Shown here piece by piece: positions 48,145 to 57,017 of a DNA stretch of 64,000 nt. The position numbers were made by a program, and so were the translations under genes. The stretch comes from an uncultured Pseudothermotoga sp. GTDB lineage: Bacteria; Thermotogota; Thermotogae; Thermotogales; DSM-5069. Location: positions 310,001 to 374,000 of the forward strand of contig CALKJI010000005.1 of the NCBI GenBank assembly GCA_937995655.1, given 5' to 3'. How positions within the stretch are numbered: position 1 is the first letter of the stretch; the number at the start of each line of letters is the position of its first letter. Under the pieces are notes generated by a model. The model made no database searches. It was given only the letters and a program-made list of their open reading frames with translations, and was not told the DNA's origin.

Positions 48145-48168
48145 AAGGTGAGGCTTATGCCTCACCTT
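48145..48168. terminator. Bidirectional terminator between gnd and the sugar kinase
   Basis: A perfect 10-bp stem (48145-48154 with 48159-48168) closes a TTAT loop. T-rich tracts follow on both strands (TTTTTT at about 48180 on the plus side; TATCTTATTCT on the minus side). Confidence 0.75.
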
Positions 48169-48173
48169 TATGC

Positions 48174-49694
48174 TCAGAGTTTTTTCATTAAAGAAGAAGT
48201 ATTATTGTAAAGTTCAAGGAATATTTGGTAGTATTTATCATATATTTGCTTTGCCCCTTGATCTGGTTCGATAGCTTCCTTAAACTTGACCCAGTTCTTG
48301 ATAGCTTCTGGTCTATCAATTACACCTGTACCAAGGCCGGCCAAAAATGCGTCGCCGAAAGGAGCTTCCACTAAACTTTCCACTTGCCGCATTTTAAAAC
48401 CTGTTACATCGGCAAAAATCTTCACCCAAAGGTTTGATTTCGCAACTCCACCAACGATCCAACATTCGTCGTTAAGTTTCAGTCCCGCTTTCAAACCCTC
48501 TTCCATATTGTGTCGAAGCGCGTAAGCAGCTCCTTCCATCAAGGCCCTGTAAAGATGTGCACAGCTGTGGAAGAGACTGAGCCCAAAGATAACACCTTTC
48601 GCAAATGGGTCCCAGATAGGAGATCTTTCACCCATAAAATATGGAAGGACAACTATGCCGTCACTACCGGGTGATATCAGCTCGGCTTCTTTGTCGAACA
48701 ACTGGTATGGTGATGTATTGATTCTTTTTGCAACGACGGCTTCAGACTCACCAAATTGTTCTTTGAACCACTTTGCCAGTGCCCCAGTTGTCGCTGAGCC
48801 ACCGAATGTATAGATTCGTTCCGTATCGTAAACAACATATGGATAACTTACTAAATTGAAAGCAAGTTTGCTTCCATCGTGTACCGTTCCCCAACAGGTG
48901 GACGTTCCAACCATTGCAACGTGTTCTCCTTCTTCGAGGGCACCAGCAGAAAGTTGTGCTACCGGTGCGTCTATACCACCTGCAATGATGGGTGTACCTT
49001 CCAAAAGACCACAAAGCGAGGCTGACTTCGCCGTGATCGTACCAACCATATCTGACGATTTAACGATACGTTCTGGTAGGTAACTCATCGGGATTCCAAG
49101 CAAATTACACATGTGTTCAGACCAGGTGAGTTTTCTGATATCGAACAAGCCACCTATATTTCCAGCTGAGGAATAATCAATCGCTAATTCATCTGTCATT
49201 TGATAGATCACATAATCTTTTGGTGTGACGAATTTATAAATTTTTTTCCACACTTCAGGTACGTTATTTCTAATCCACATCATCTTTGGGAAACCAAAGT
49301 ATGAATCGACATAGTTCCCAGTTATAGTAAAGATCTCTTCCTTGGGTATATTTTCCTTAACCCATTCAGTTTCTTTTACAGCCCTTCTATCCATCCAGAT
49401 CAAACAGGGATATAAAGGTTCCATATTCTTATCAACAGGAATACCCGCTCCACCAAACAAACCACTGATGGCTACTCCTGCTATCTTTTTTGTGGGTACA
49501 TTTGATTTCTCGAGTATTTCCCTTATGGTTTCATAGACTGCCTTGACCCAAGGGTCGGGCCATTGCTCTGCCCAGTTTGGTTTTGGTTTTATCACATCGT
49601 ATTCCCTAGAAGCTTCACAGATAACGTGCCCAGATTCGTCAACAATCACGCTCTTTGTGCCCTGCGTGCCAATGTCACTACCTATTAGATACAT
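48174..49694 (-). CDS. FGGY-family sugar kinase, probably gluconokinase
   Basis: This 506-residue FGGY carbohydrate kinase phosphorylates a sugar or sugar acid. The opening GSDIGTQGTKSVIVDESG is the phosphate-1 motif; GGIDAPVAQLSAGA and the C-terminal GGVAKSNLWVKIFADVTG are family signatures. FGGY kinases include gluconate, xylulose and ribulose kinases. Convergence with gnd favours gluconate, but the sequence alone does not settle it. ATG 49694 follows AGGGAGG. The decayed regulator lies just upstream in the same direction. Confidence 0.85.
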   Translation of the reverse strand: MYLIGSDIGTQGTKSVIVDESGHVICEASREYDVIKPKPNWAEQWPDPWVKAVYETIREILEKSNVPTKKIAGVAISGLFGGAGIPVDKNMEPLYPCLIWMDRRAVKETEWVKENIPKEEIFTITGNYVDSYFGFPKMMWIRNNVPEVWKKIYKFVTPKDYVIYQMTDELAIDYSSAGNIGGLFDIRKLTWSEHMCNLLGIPMSYLPERIVKSSDMVGTITAKSASLCGLLEGTPIIAGGIDAPVAQLSAGALEEGEHVAMVGTSTCWGTVHDGSKLAFNLVSYPYVVYDTERIYTFGGSATTGALAKWFKEQFGESEAVVAKRINTSPYQLFDKEAELISPGSDGIVVLPYFMGERSPIWDPFAKGVIFGLSLFHSCAHLYRALMEGAAYALRHNMEEGLKAGLKLNDECWIVGGVAKSNLWVKIFADVTGFKMRQVESLVEAPFGDAFLAGLGTGVIDRPEAIKNWVKFKEAIEPDQGAKQIYDKYYQIFLELYNNTSSLMKKL

Positions 49695-49732
49695 GATTCA
49701 TTCCTCCCTTCAACTATTGGATCTCTCAAAAA

Positions 49733-50399
49733 CTATTGTGCACGTCTTTTAGTTAACATATTCTTGTCATATCTGATGGCACCGAGCAGATCAATGGATT
49801 TATACCAAACGGCAACCCCCATATGCCCAAATTTTTGAAAGATCTGGGTAACCCCTCTCCGCAATAGATGTCATGGGAAGCTACACTCGTACCATCTACC
49901 TCCCAGTCCCTTTGAATCAATACCACTTTGATACCTTATTTGATCCAGATTTCCGCATAATCTGTATTTGATATTCCTGTTGTATCACAAAATGGATTCA
50001 TAATCGGATCATTCAGACCAGATTCGGCTCATTCACTTATTATTTGTTTTTCTTTGTTTGGGTCCTCTGAAACTTTTCCCAAGAACATTCTGAAACCGTT
50101 CCTCAATAGGTAGTCCCTTCTCAAAGCACAAGGTAGGGAAAGATACAACTGGTCATCTGTTGAACAATAATCCCGACGCTCTGATTCTCTCTTTCTGCGT
50201 TTACAACGGTTCCAAAACCAAGTTTTCGGACGATGAATCCTTTTACAGCAAGCCTGCCCAAAGCTTTTCTCACAGTTTCTATGCTGGCATCAAATCTCTC
50301 CATCAAATCTGTGGTTGCAAGACTGGTACCTAAAGAATACCTTCCAGATTTGAGATTCTCTATTAAGGACTATTCAATTAAATTATATTTTGGAACCAT
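49733..50399 (-). pseudogene. Decayed AraR-like GntR/LacI-type transcriptional regulator
   Basis: The remnant starts with ATG 50399 after GGAG. The codon at 50372-50370 is an in-frame TAG. The GntR helix-turn-helix is intact in TTDLMERFDASIETVRKALG and is followed by the start of the effector domain (SVGIIVQQM). The frame then breaks. In shifted frames one reads LLRNGFRMFLGKVSEDPNKE, VVLIQRDWEVDGTS and, in a third, FGHMGVAVWYKSIDLLGAIR, which match successive segments of an AraR/LacI-type sugar-binding domain, with further stops between. The C-terminal third is missing. It probably once regulated the kinase downstream. Confidence 0.82.
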
Positions 50400-50569
50400 G
50401 GTTTTCATCTCCAATTTAAGGTGCGTACATTATTTTACGCCGAATTCAAAGACAGGTCAAGTTTATATCTCGATCATCACTCCCCGGTATCCTCAAAGCT
50501 CTGTGGGCAGTCACATACATTAACACTCAAGTTCAGTGTAAAATCTTACCGGAGGGATCCAGTCTTATC

Positions 50570-51346
50570 GTGAAAAATATAATTTCTGGCGCACTCATTG
50601 GTGTTGCAAATCTTGTACCTGGAATCAGTGGAGGGACAATTGCTGTAATCCTGGGAATCTATGAAAAACTCGTAAAAACCATCGCTGATCTGACCAAGTT
50701 CAAATTAAATAAGGAGCAATTCAAATTCATCACAACAGTTGGTATGGGACTTTCAATCGCACTCTTGCTGGGTGCAAAATTGATGAACCTAGCTTTGGAT
50801 AAAGCCACAGGATTTACTTACTCTGCATTCTTTGGCCTAATTCTGGGCACAATTCCCTTCTTGCTTAAAAACCTTGGTAAGGTGAGATTCGATTACATTC
50901 TGGTGGGAATTTTTCTCTTCCTCTTTGTAGAAAATATCCAATTTTCCTTCACAGCATCTGGTGCCTTCTTACCTTTTGCTGGTTTCATTGCCGCATTTGC
51001 TATGGTTATGCCCGGGCTGAGTGGTTCTCTGGTTATGCTTGTTTTTGGTGTGTACGATACTGTGATTAAGGCCGTCAGTACTTTGAATCTTCCTGTACTT
51101 ATCCCATTTGGTGTTGGTGTTGTATCTGGCATAGCTGTTTGTGCAATATTTATGAAATACTTGTATGAAAGGTTTCCTGAGATCACGAAAAATTTCGTTT
51201 TCGGGTTGGTAGCGGCATCACTCTTGAAAATACAACCATTCGACAAACAGGTTTTTACTTGGTATGGATATGTCTTAACATTCTGCATAATGTCCATTTG
51301 TTTTGTTGTCTCTTTATGGTTTACAAAGCAGACTAAAAGGCCTTGA
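50570..51346 (+). CDS. DUF368 membrane protein (undecaprenyl phosphate translocase family)
   Basis: This 258-residue membrane protein has about eight helices and the DUF368 signatures GVANLVPGISGGTIAVILGIY and, in the second half, MVMPGLSGSLVMLVFGVYD, an internal repeat. Members of this family have been shown to return undecaprenyl phosphate across the membrane for envelope synthesis, so that role is likely. GTG 50570 has GGAGGG about 13 bases upstream, a long spacing, but no nearer start is in frame. It is not grouped with a wall gene. Confidence 0.88.
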   Translation: MKNIISGALIGVANLVPGISGGTIAVILGIYEKLVKTIADLTKFKLNKEQFKFITTVGMGLSIALLLGAKLMNLALDKATGFTYSAFFGLILGTIPFLLKNLGKVRFDYILVGIFLFLFVENIQFSFTASGAFLPFAGFIAAFAMVMPGLSGSLVMLVFGVYDTVIKAVSTLNLPVLIPFGVGVVSGIAVCAIFMKYLYERFPEITKNFVFGLVAASLLKIQPFDKQVFTWYGYVLTFCIMSICFVVSLWFTKQTKRP

Positions 51347-51365
51347 GTGGAAAACAACGTCAGTG

Positions 51366-51374
51366 TGATATAAT
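51366..51374 (+). promoter_or_regulatory. Extended -10 promoter for the amino acid ABC operon
   Basis: TGA-TATAAT, an extended -10, lies 23 bases before the ATG at 51398, with GGAGGGG as the ribosome site. The -35 is weak. Confidence 0.6.
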
Positions 51375-51397
51375 TTGGTCTTGAAAGGAGGGGTTAG

Positions 51398-52123
51398 ATG
51401 AGGTTAACTCGTTTGTTCCTAATTACCTTGTTGCTGTTTGTCACCTTTCTTTTTGGAAAAACTATAACTGTTGGTACTAGTGCTGATTTTCCACCTTTTG
51501 AGTACATTGAAAATGGGCAGTTCGTTGGTTTTGACATGGATTTGATGCGAGAAATTGCAAAATTAGCTGGTTTTGAACTTAAATTTGTTGACATGAGCTT
51601 TGATTCCTTGATACCAGCATTGAGGGCTGGCCAAGTTGACGTAGTTGCGGCAGCAATGACGATAACTGATGAACGCAAACAAGTGGTAGATTTCTCAACC
51701 CCATACTGGACGGCGGACCAGAGTATCATAGTGAAGGCTGACAGCGATTTAACAATAACTGTACTGCATCAGAAAGGTAGAATAGGAGTCCAAACAGGAA
51801 CGACAGGAGATCTATGGTGTACCGACAACTTAGTAGGCAAAGGTTTACTTTTAGAGAAGAATCTGAAAAGGTACGACACATTCGTGCTTGCATTGAGTGA
51901 TCTCTTGAATGGAAATATTGATGCAATTGTGCTGGATTCCCCGGTGGCAAACAGATTTGCAGCTATAAAGCCTGTCAAAGTTGTGGGCATTATAGTTACA
52001 GGAGAGCAGTATGGAATTGCTGTGAAAAAAGGAAACAAGGAACTATTGGACAAAATCAATAGTGCCATTAAGGTTCTGAACGAAACAGGAAAGATGGCAG
52101 AATTGATCGACAAATACTTTTAG
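51398..52123 (+). CDS. Polar amino acid ABC transporter, substrate-binding protein
   Basis: This 241-residue exported receptor has a signal peptide (RLFLITLLLFVTFLFG) and a type 3 solute-binding domain (TVGTSADFPPFEYIENGQFVG, FDMDLMREIAKLAG, DVVAAAMTITDERKQVVDFS). It would bind a polar or basic amino acid for the transporter genes that follow. ATG 51398 follows AAAGGAGGGG. Confidence 0.93.
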   Translation: MRLTRLFLITLLLFVTFLFGKTITVGTSADFPPFEYIENGQFVGFDMDLMREIAKLAGFELKFVDMSFDSLIPALRAGQVDVVAAAMTITDERKQVVDFSTPYWTADQSIIVKADSDLTITVLHQKGRIGVQTGTTGDLWCTDNLVGKGLLLEKNLKRYDTFVLALSDLLNGNIDAIVLDSPVANRFAAIKPVKVVGIIVTGEQYGIAVKKGNKELLDKINSAIKVLNETGKMAELIDKYF

Positions 52124-52150
52124 CAAGTGGGGGGTTGAACTGTAGAAAAG

Positions 52151-52819
52151 TTGTCACTGATTCTTGACTCATTACCTATCCTTCTTAAGGGCACATTGGT
52201 CACCATCGAGTTGACGATCCTTGGCCTAGGTTTGGGTTTTGTGATCGCCATACCGATAAGTTTTGCTCAAGTTTATGGTGGCCGTGTAGCCCGTTTTGTT
52301 TGTTCCTTGTATGAAAAAACCTTCAGAAGCATCCCTCTCCTTGTCTTGTTGATGCTGATCTTTTATGGTCTTCCAGAAATTGGGATTAGATTCGCTCCTT
52401 TTGTATCGTGCGTGCTCGGTCTGGGTATACGAAGCTCCGCTTATCAGTCTCAGATCTTCAGAGGTGCCATCCTTTCGGTTTCAAGAGGTCAAACTTTAGC
52501 TGCTCTTTCTGTAGGAATGACACCATTTGAAAGTTTCAGATATATAGTCTTTCCGCAAGCTTTGAGGTTTTCTATCGCACCTTGGACGAATGAGTTTACG
52601 GTCGTTTTGAAGGATTCATCTATGGCTTATGCGCTTGGAGTGGTGGAATTATTAAGGCAGGGAAGTTATATCATCTCGAGAACGTACGAGCCGATGGCTA
52701 TCTTTCTCACCTGTGCTGCCATATATCTTGTGATGACTCTATCAACAAACAAACTGATGGGTTACATCGAAAAAAAGACACAGATACCAGGTTTTGAGAC
52801 TAAGGAGGTTTCACATTGA
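52151..52819 (+). CDS. Amino acid ABC transporter permease (1)
   Basis: This 222-residue His/Glu/Gln-type permease has about five helices and the opening LPILLKGTLVTIELTILG. The ATPase-coupling region is SVGMTPFESFRYIVFPQALR. TTG 52151 is the first normal start, but the G-rich site is about 15 bases upstream; an in-frame GTA at 52142 would be better spaced, so the start is uncertain. It overlaps the ATPase gene by 4 bases. Confidence 0.92.
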   Translation: MSLILDSLPILLKGTLVTIELTILGLGLGFVIAIPISFAQVYGGRVARFVCSLYEKTFRSIPLLVLLMLIFYGLPEIGIRFAPFVSCVLGLGIRSSAYQSQIFRGAILSVSRGQTLAALSVGMTPFESFRYIVFPQALRFSIAPWTNEFTVVLKDSSMAYALGVVELLRQGSYIISRTYEPMAIFLTCAAIYLVMTLSTNKLMGYIEKKTQIPGFETKEVSH

Positions 52820-53571
52820 CCAAGGTCGTTCTGAAGGTTGAAGATCTCAAAAAGAGTTATGGTAGAAATGAGATTTTGAAGGGCGTTTCACTTGAGATCA
52901 AAAAGGGTGAAACAAAGGTAATAATAGGACCCAGTGGTACGGGAAAGAGCACACTGCTTGCCTGCATAAACAGATTAGTAGAACCAGATCACGGGAGGGT
53001 ATTACTCGAAGGGGAAGAAATAACTTCACGCAATGCATGCAAGATGAGACAAAAGATTGGTTACGTTTTCCAAGATTTCAATTTGTTTAATCACCTGACG
53101 GCTCTCGATAATGTAAGAATTGGTTTGATAAAGGTTCAGAAACTTCCAAAAGAGGAAGCAACACGAATTGCGATAGAACAGTTATCGAAGGTTGGTCTTT
53201 CGCAGAAAGTGAATCTCTATCCTTCACAACTTTCTGGTGGGCAAAAACAACGTGTTGCCATAGCAAGAGCGCTCGCCATGAGACCAAAGTTGATGCTCTT
53301 CGATGAACCAACATCAGCACTCGATCCCGAGCTTATTGGAGAGGTTCTTTCGGTGATGATTGATCTTGCAAAATCAGGTATGACCATGTTAGTCGTAACT
53401 CACGAACTTGGATTTGCAAGAACCGTCGCAGATGAAATCATTTTTATGGAGAATGGGATTATTGTTGAACAAGGTCCCCCTGCTTTGATATTCACTAACC
53501 CTCAAAAAGACAGAACGAAGCAGTTTCTTAGAAAGCTCACTGAATTGTATGGAGAGGAAAAAAACAAATGA
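52816..53571 (+). CDS. Amino acid ABC transporter ATPase
   Basis: This 251-residue GlnQ-like ATPase has Walker A GPSGTGKST, signature LSGGQKQRVAIARAL, Walker B LMLFDEPTSALDPE and switch histidine in VVTHELGFA. TTG 52816 follows AAGGAGG and overlaps the first permease stop. It energises both neighbouring permeases. Confidence 0.95.
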   Translation: MTKVVLKVEDLKKSYGRNEILKGVSLEIKKGETKVIIGPSGTGKSTLLACINRLVEPDHGRVLLEGEEITSRNACKMRQKIGYVFQDFNLFNHLTALDNVRIGLIKVQKLPKEEATRIAIEQLSKVGLSQKVNLYPSQLSGGQKQRVAIARALAMRPKLMLFDEPTSALDPELIGEVLSVMIDLAKSGMTMLVVTHELGFARTVADEIIFMENGIIVEQGPPALIFTNPQKDRTKQFLRKLTELYGEEKNK

Positions 53572-54239
53572 GTTTCTGGCAAATAGTACTTGTATCAATG
53601 CCAAGACTTCTTAACGGTCTGACCGTTACTTTGTACATGACAGTCTTTTCAGCGGCTGTTGGTCTTCTTTTAGGAATTATTTTGTGCTTGGGCAGGGTCT
53701 ATGGGAACAAAGTAGCAAGTTTGTTAAGCACAGGATTTATTGAGTTGATACGTGGTACGCCGATGTTGGTACAGCTTTTTATACTTTATTACGGGCTGCC
53801 TTCCTACAATATAAGATTAACGCCGCTTTTGGCTGCGCTTATTGGTTTTTCTATCAACAGCGCTGCTTATCAAGCTGAATACTTGAGAGGATCTATCCAA
53901 TCTATCGGAATTGGTCAAATGAAGGCAGCTTTGTCTATAGGAATGAAAAAATGGCAAGCAGTGAGATTGATAATCCTTCCGCAGGCACTCAGGCGTGTCA
54001 TACCCGCTTGGACCAATGAGTTTATTTACCTGTTGAAATACACTTCGATGGCTTATATAATCGGTGCTCCAGAGATGATGGCTCAAGCAAAGTTTGTAGC
54101 AAGCAGGAACTTTGAATTCTTCAAAGTCTATTTACTGACTGCCGCTATTTACTTGTCAATTGTCTGGACTATATCTTTCGTTTTTTCGTATTTTGAAAGG
54201 AAACTGAGAATACCTGGCACGGTTGTGACTGAGAGGTAG
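53568..54239 (+). CDS. Amino acid ABC transporter permease (2)
   Basis: This 223-residue permease is of the same His/Glu/Gln type (MPRLLNGLTVTLYMTVFSA; coupling SIGMKKWQAVRLIILPQALR). It overlaps the ATPase gene by ATGA. Together with permease 1 it probably forms a heterodimeric channel. The stop is one base from that of the convergent 149-residue gene. Confidence 0.93.
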   Translation: MSFWQIVLVSMPRLLNGLTVTLYMTVFSAAVGLLLGIILCLGRVYGNKVASLLSTGFIELIRGTPMLVQLFILYYGLPSYNIRLTPLLAALIGFSINSAAYQAEYLRGSIQSIGIGQMKAALSIGMKKWQAVRLIILPQALRRVIPAWTNEFIYLLKYTSMAYIIGAPEMMAQAKFVASRNFEFFKVYLLTAAIYLSIVWTISFVFSYFERKLRIPGTVVTER

Positions 54240-54240
54240 G

Positions 54241-54690
54241 CTATTCAAGAACTTTTTTCAACATGTGTGGATCTATTCTAAAAGGAGAACCTTTACCCTG
54301 GAGGAAATGGTGTTTTTCAAACAGATGGATCGATAACTCGCTGAGATCGATCTCTGTTTTATTGTGTGTATTTTTTACATGGATAACCCGCTTTCTGAAA
54401 ATTCCATCTTTGAAGGGGCAAGGTATGAATCCACGAGCTTCATAGACGTTTACTTCCCACTTGTCATCAACTAATACAGTTTCTCCAAGCCCTTTTACTG
54501 CCAAATCCAAAAGTTTTTTCATCCACACTGCGACCTTCTCAAAATCTAATCCAAGTTGGCTCATGATTTGTTCGTCTTCATCTATTATCTGAACCAAATC
54601 GCGCTTATCATCTCCAAGAAAGCCTACCGAGCTTATCACACCAGGTTGCATATTTTTTTGGGCCTCTATATACTCTGCAGACATTTTCAT
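54241..54690 (-). CDS. Uncharacterised 149-residue protein at the end of the Nqr/Rnf-like cluster
   Basis: This soluble protein was not recognised. It has acidic and helical stretches (DEDEQIMSQLGLDFEKVAVW), a segment YEARGFIPCPFKDGIFRKRVIHVKN (single Cys) and a histidine-containing tail (LFEKHHFLQGKGSPFRIDP). No transmembrane segment or signal peptide is present. ATG 54690 follows AAAGGGTGAT and lies 12 bases after the nqrF-like stop, so it is cotranscribed with the redox cluster. An accessory or regulatory role is only inference. Confidence 0.75.
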   Translation of the reverse strand: MKMSAEYIEAQKNMQPGVISSVGFLGDDKRDLVQIIDEDEQIMSQLGLDFEKVAVWMKKLLDLAVKGLGETVLVDDKWEVNVYEARGFIPCPFKDGIFRKRVIHVKNTHNKTEIDLSELSIHLFEKHHFLQGKGSPFRIDPHMLKKVLE

Positions 54691-54702
54691 ATGATCACCC
54701 TT

Positions 54703-55818
54703 TCAGGCAAACTTATCATAATAAATTTTTTCTTCTGAAATACCATTGTTTTTCATCACTTGAATACAAGCGTTTATCATACCGGGGCTGCCACACAAAT
54801 AACCTTCTTTAGGTTTAGAAGGTTCAATTCTTTCTTTGAGATACCTGTTTAAAACATCTGTTATCAAGCCTACTTCGCCATCCCAATTTTCTTCGGCGAG
54901 TGGGTTGGAAAGCGCGGGAATGAAATGAAAATTACTCCATTTCTGCTCCAGTTCTTTAAACAAATCCAAATAGAAGAGGTCCCTCAGTGACCTTGCGCCA
55001 AAGAAGTACCATATCTCTCGATCAGTAATGCCTTTTTCGTATAAGTCAAAGATTATGGACTTTATTGGTGCCATACCAGATCCGCCTGCAACGCAGATCA
55101 TCATTGCATCGGTCTCACGTACATAGAACTCGCCGAATGGTCCTGTAAATTCAATTTGCTCATTCTGTTTCATGTAATAGTGAACGTAAGTTGTGGCAGC
55201 GCCGCCAGGGACAAGCCTAATCAAGAGTTCTATTCTGTCTTTTTGACTTGGGACAGAAGAGATAGAGTAAGCTCTCTGGGTAATTTCTTTAATTTTATCA
55301 TATGGTGGCACAGACAACTGAACATACTGTCCTGCCCTAAAGTCAATGACCTGGGGATCCACCAATTTCAAAGTGAGCTCCTTTATATCGTATGTAACAT
55401 CTCTTATCTTCTCAACGGTAGCTTTGAATTTCTTTGCAAACAGAAGTTCTTCTGGGATCTCTATTTCAAGGTCCTTCTTCACCTTTATCTGACAGGAAAG
55501 TCTTATACCTTCTTTCATCTGTTCTTTTGAGATATAAGGAAGTTCCGTAGGAAGATAGGGGCCAACATCGGTCAAGATCTTTACTTTGCAGACACCGCAA
55601 CTACCCCTCCCACCACAAGCTGAAGGGACGAATATACCTTGGGATGCAAGGGTGAAAAGAAGGGGCGAACCACCTTTTGCTTGTAAAATCTTTCGTTTGT
55701 TAATCAGAATTTTTACTGTCCCATAGTTGTTGACAAAAGAATCAGTTACCGTTATAACAGCAGCCAACAATGCACTTATCAGAGAAACGATTAATGTAGT
55801 TATCAATACAGCTGACAT
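54703..55818 (-). CDS. nqrF: NqrF-like NADH-oxidising subunit (2Fe-2S, FAD)
   Basis: This 371-residue subunit takes electrons from NADH. It has an N-terminal membrane anchor (3-25), a plant-type 2Fe-2S ferredoxin domain (Cys68, Cys74, Cys77, Cys109; SACGGRGSCGVC), an FAD-binding barrel (RAYSISSVP) and an NAD-binding domain (GGSGMAPIKS, GYLCGSPGM). The layout equals NqrF of the Na+-pumping NADH:quinone reductase, though it is slightly shorter than the Vibrio protein. ATG 55818 is 9 bases after the nqrE-like stop. Confidence 0.93.
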   Translation of the reverse strand: MSAVLITTLIVSLISALLAAVITVTDSFVNNYGTVKILINKRKILQAKGGSPLLFTLASQGIFVPSACGGRGSCGVCKVKILTDVGPYLPTELPYISKEQMKEGIRLSCQIKVKKDLEIEIPEELLFAKKFKATVEKIRDVTYDIKELTLKLVDPQVIDFRAGQYVQLSVPPYDKIKEITQRAYSISSVPSQKDRIELLIRLVPGGAATTYVHYYMKQNEQIEFTGPFGEFYVRETDAMMICVAGGSGMAPIKSIIFDLYEKGITDREIWYFFGARSLRDLFYLDLFKELEQKWSNFHFIPALSNPLAEENWDGEVGLITDVLNRYLKERIEPSKPKEGYLCGSPGMINACIQVMKNNGISEEKIYYDKFA

Positions 55819-55827
55819 TTTTCCACC

Positions 55828-56415
55828 TCACTGGACTTGTATCATCCCCGAAAATCCTATGAAAGCCATTGCCATGATGCCGATTGTTATGAAGGTAAGA
55901 CCCGTCCCTTTGAGACCTACCGGCGCTGGTGCATTGTCTGTTCTCTTTCTTATTGCTGCCAGAAGGACTATGGCGAGCCACCAACCCATTCCCGAGCCGA
56001 GTCCATAAAACAACGATTGTATGAGTGAATAATTTCTAAGCTGCATGAAAAGTGTCACACCGAGTATCGCACAGTTCACAGTGATCAATGGTAAGAAAAT
56101 CCCCAAAGTTATGTACAACGAAGGTGAAAGCCTATCGATCAGCATTTCCAACACCTGTACCACAGCAGCTATAACAATTATGAAGATTATATATCTCAAA
56201 TATTCCAGACTGAGTGGCACTATAACATAACGGTATACAAACCAATTGAGCACAGTGGTAACTGTCATTACGAAAGTAACAGCCATACCAAGTCCGTTCG
56301 ATGACTTCAGATCCTTCGATATAGAAATGTAAGAACACATACCCAAAAAATTGGTCAAGAGGATGTTACTTGTCAAAATTGATGCAAAGAACAGAATAAA
56401 TGGATTGATATTCAC
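55828..56415 (-). CDS. nqrE: NqrE/RnfA-like membrane subunit
   Basis: This 195-residue membrane protein has about six helices. The half-helices carry NFLGMCSYISI (Cys27) and TVNCAILGV (Cys92), the conserved cysteines that in Nqr/Rnf share an intramembrane 2Fe-2S cluster with the partner subunit NqrD/RnfE. It overlaps nqrD by ATGA. Nqr and Rnf versions cannot be separated by sight. Confidence 0.92.
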   Translation of the reverse strand: MNINPFILFFASILTSNILLTNFLGMCSYISISKDLKSSNGLGMAVTFVMTVTTVLNWFVYRYVIVPLSLEYLRYIIFIIVIAAVVQVLEMLIDRLSPSLYITLGIFLPLITVNCAILGVTLFMQLRNYSLIQSLFYGLGSGMGWWLAIVLLAAIRKRTDNAPAPVGLKGTGLTFITIGIMAMAFIGFSGMIQVQ

Positions 56416-57017
56416 TTCTTTTCACCCGCCTTAAAAGATGATGACTTTGCAATCCAAATAAGTATTGCTACTATGAAAAAGGCGCTTGGGGCCATCACCA
56501 TGATAGTGAATGGTGTGAAACTCTTTGGCATGATGTGAATGTTGAAAAGCGTTCCAAAACCAAGTAATTCACGAATAGAAGCCACAATCAAAAGCACCAA
56601 ACTATAACCTGCTCCAGCCGTGAGACCATCCCACAAGGAAATAACAGGGTTGTTTGCTTGAGCAAATGCCTCAGCACGTCCCATTATTATACAGTTGGTA
56701 ATGATCAACCCCACGTATGGTCCCAGCGCTTTACTTACATCCGGTAAATAAGCTCTGAGCACAATATCAACGATAATAACGTAAAAAGCGATAATAAGCG
56801 TTTCAACCATCATCCTCACTTTACGAGGTATATAGTCTTTGAACAAAGAAACCGTTAGATTAGACAATCCAGTAACGAGTGTAACACCTGTGGCCATTAT
56901 CGCAGTATTCCTCAAATTGTTTGTAACAGCAAGAGTTGAACAAATCCCAAGCACCTGAACCAGAATTTGGTTCTCTCTTATGAGATTATTTTTTGCTATC
57001 TTTGTGAATTCACTCAT
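56412..57017 (-). CDS. nqrD: NqrD/RnfE-like membrane subunit
   Basis: This 201-residue membrane protein is homologous to NqrE and pairs with it in inverted topology. The cysteines lie in VLGICSTLAVT (Cys26) and ITNCIIMGRAEAFA (Cys108). The C-terminal part has the FTPFTIMVMAPSAFF helix. It overlaps nqrC by ATGA. Confidence 0.92.
   Translation of the reverse strand: MSEFTKIAKNNLIRENQILVQVLGICSTLAVTNNLRNTAIMATGVTLVTGLSNLTVSLFKDYIPRKVRMMVETLIIAFYVIIVDIVLRAYLPDVSKALGPYVGLIITNCIIMGRAEAFAQANNPVISLWDGLTAGAGYSLVLLIVASIRELLGFGTLFNIHIMPKSFTPFTIMVMAPSAFFIVAILIWIAKSSSFKAGEKK

Noticed and set aside
52142-52150. GTA as start of the first amino acid permease
   Set aside because: Its spacing from the G-rich site is better than that of TTG 52151, but GTA starts are hardly known and the G-rich site is a poor ribosome site; noted as uncertainty only.
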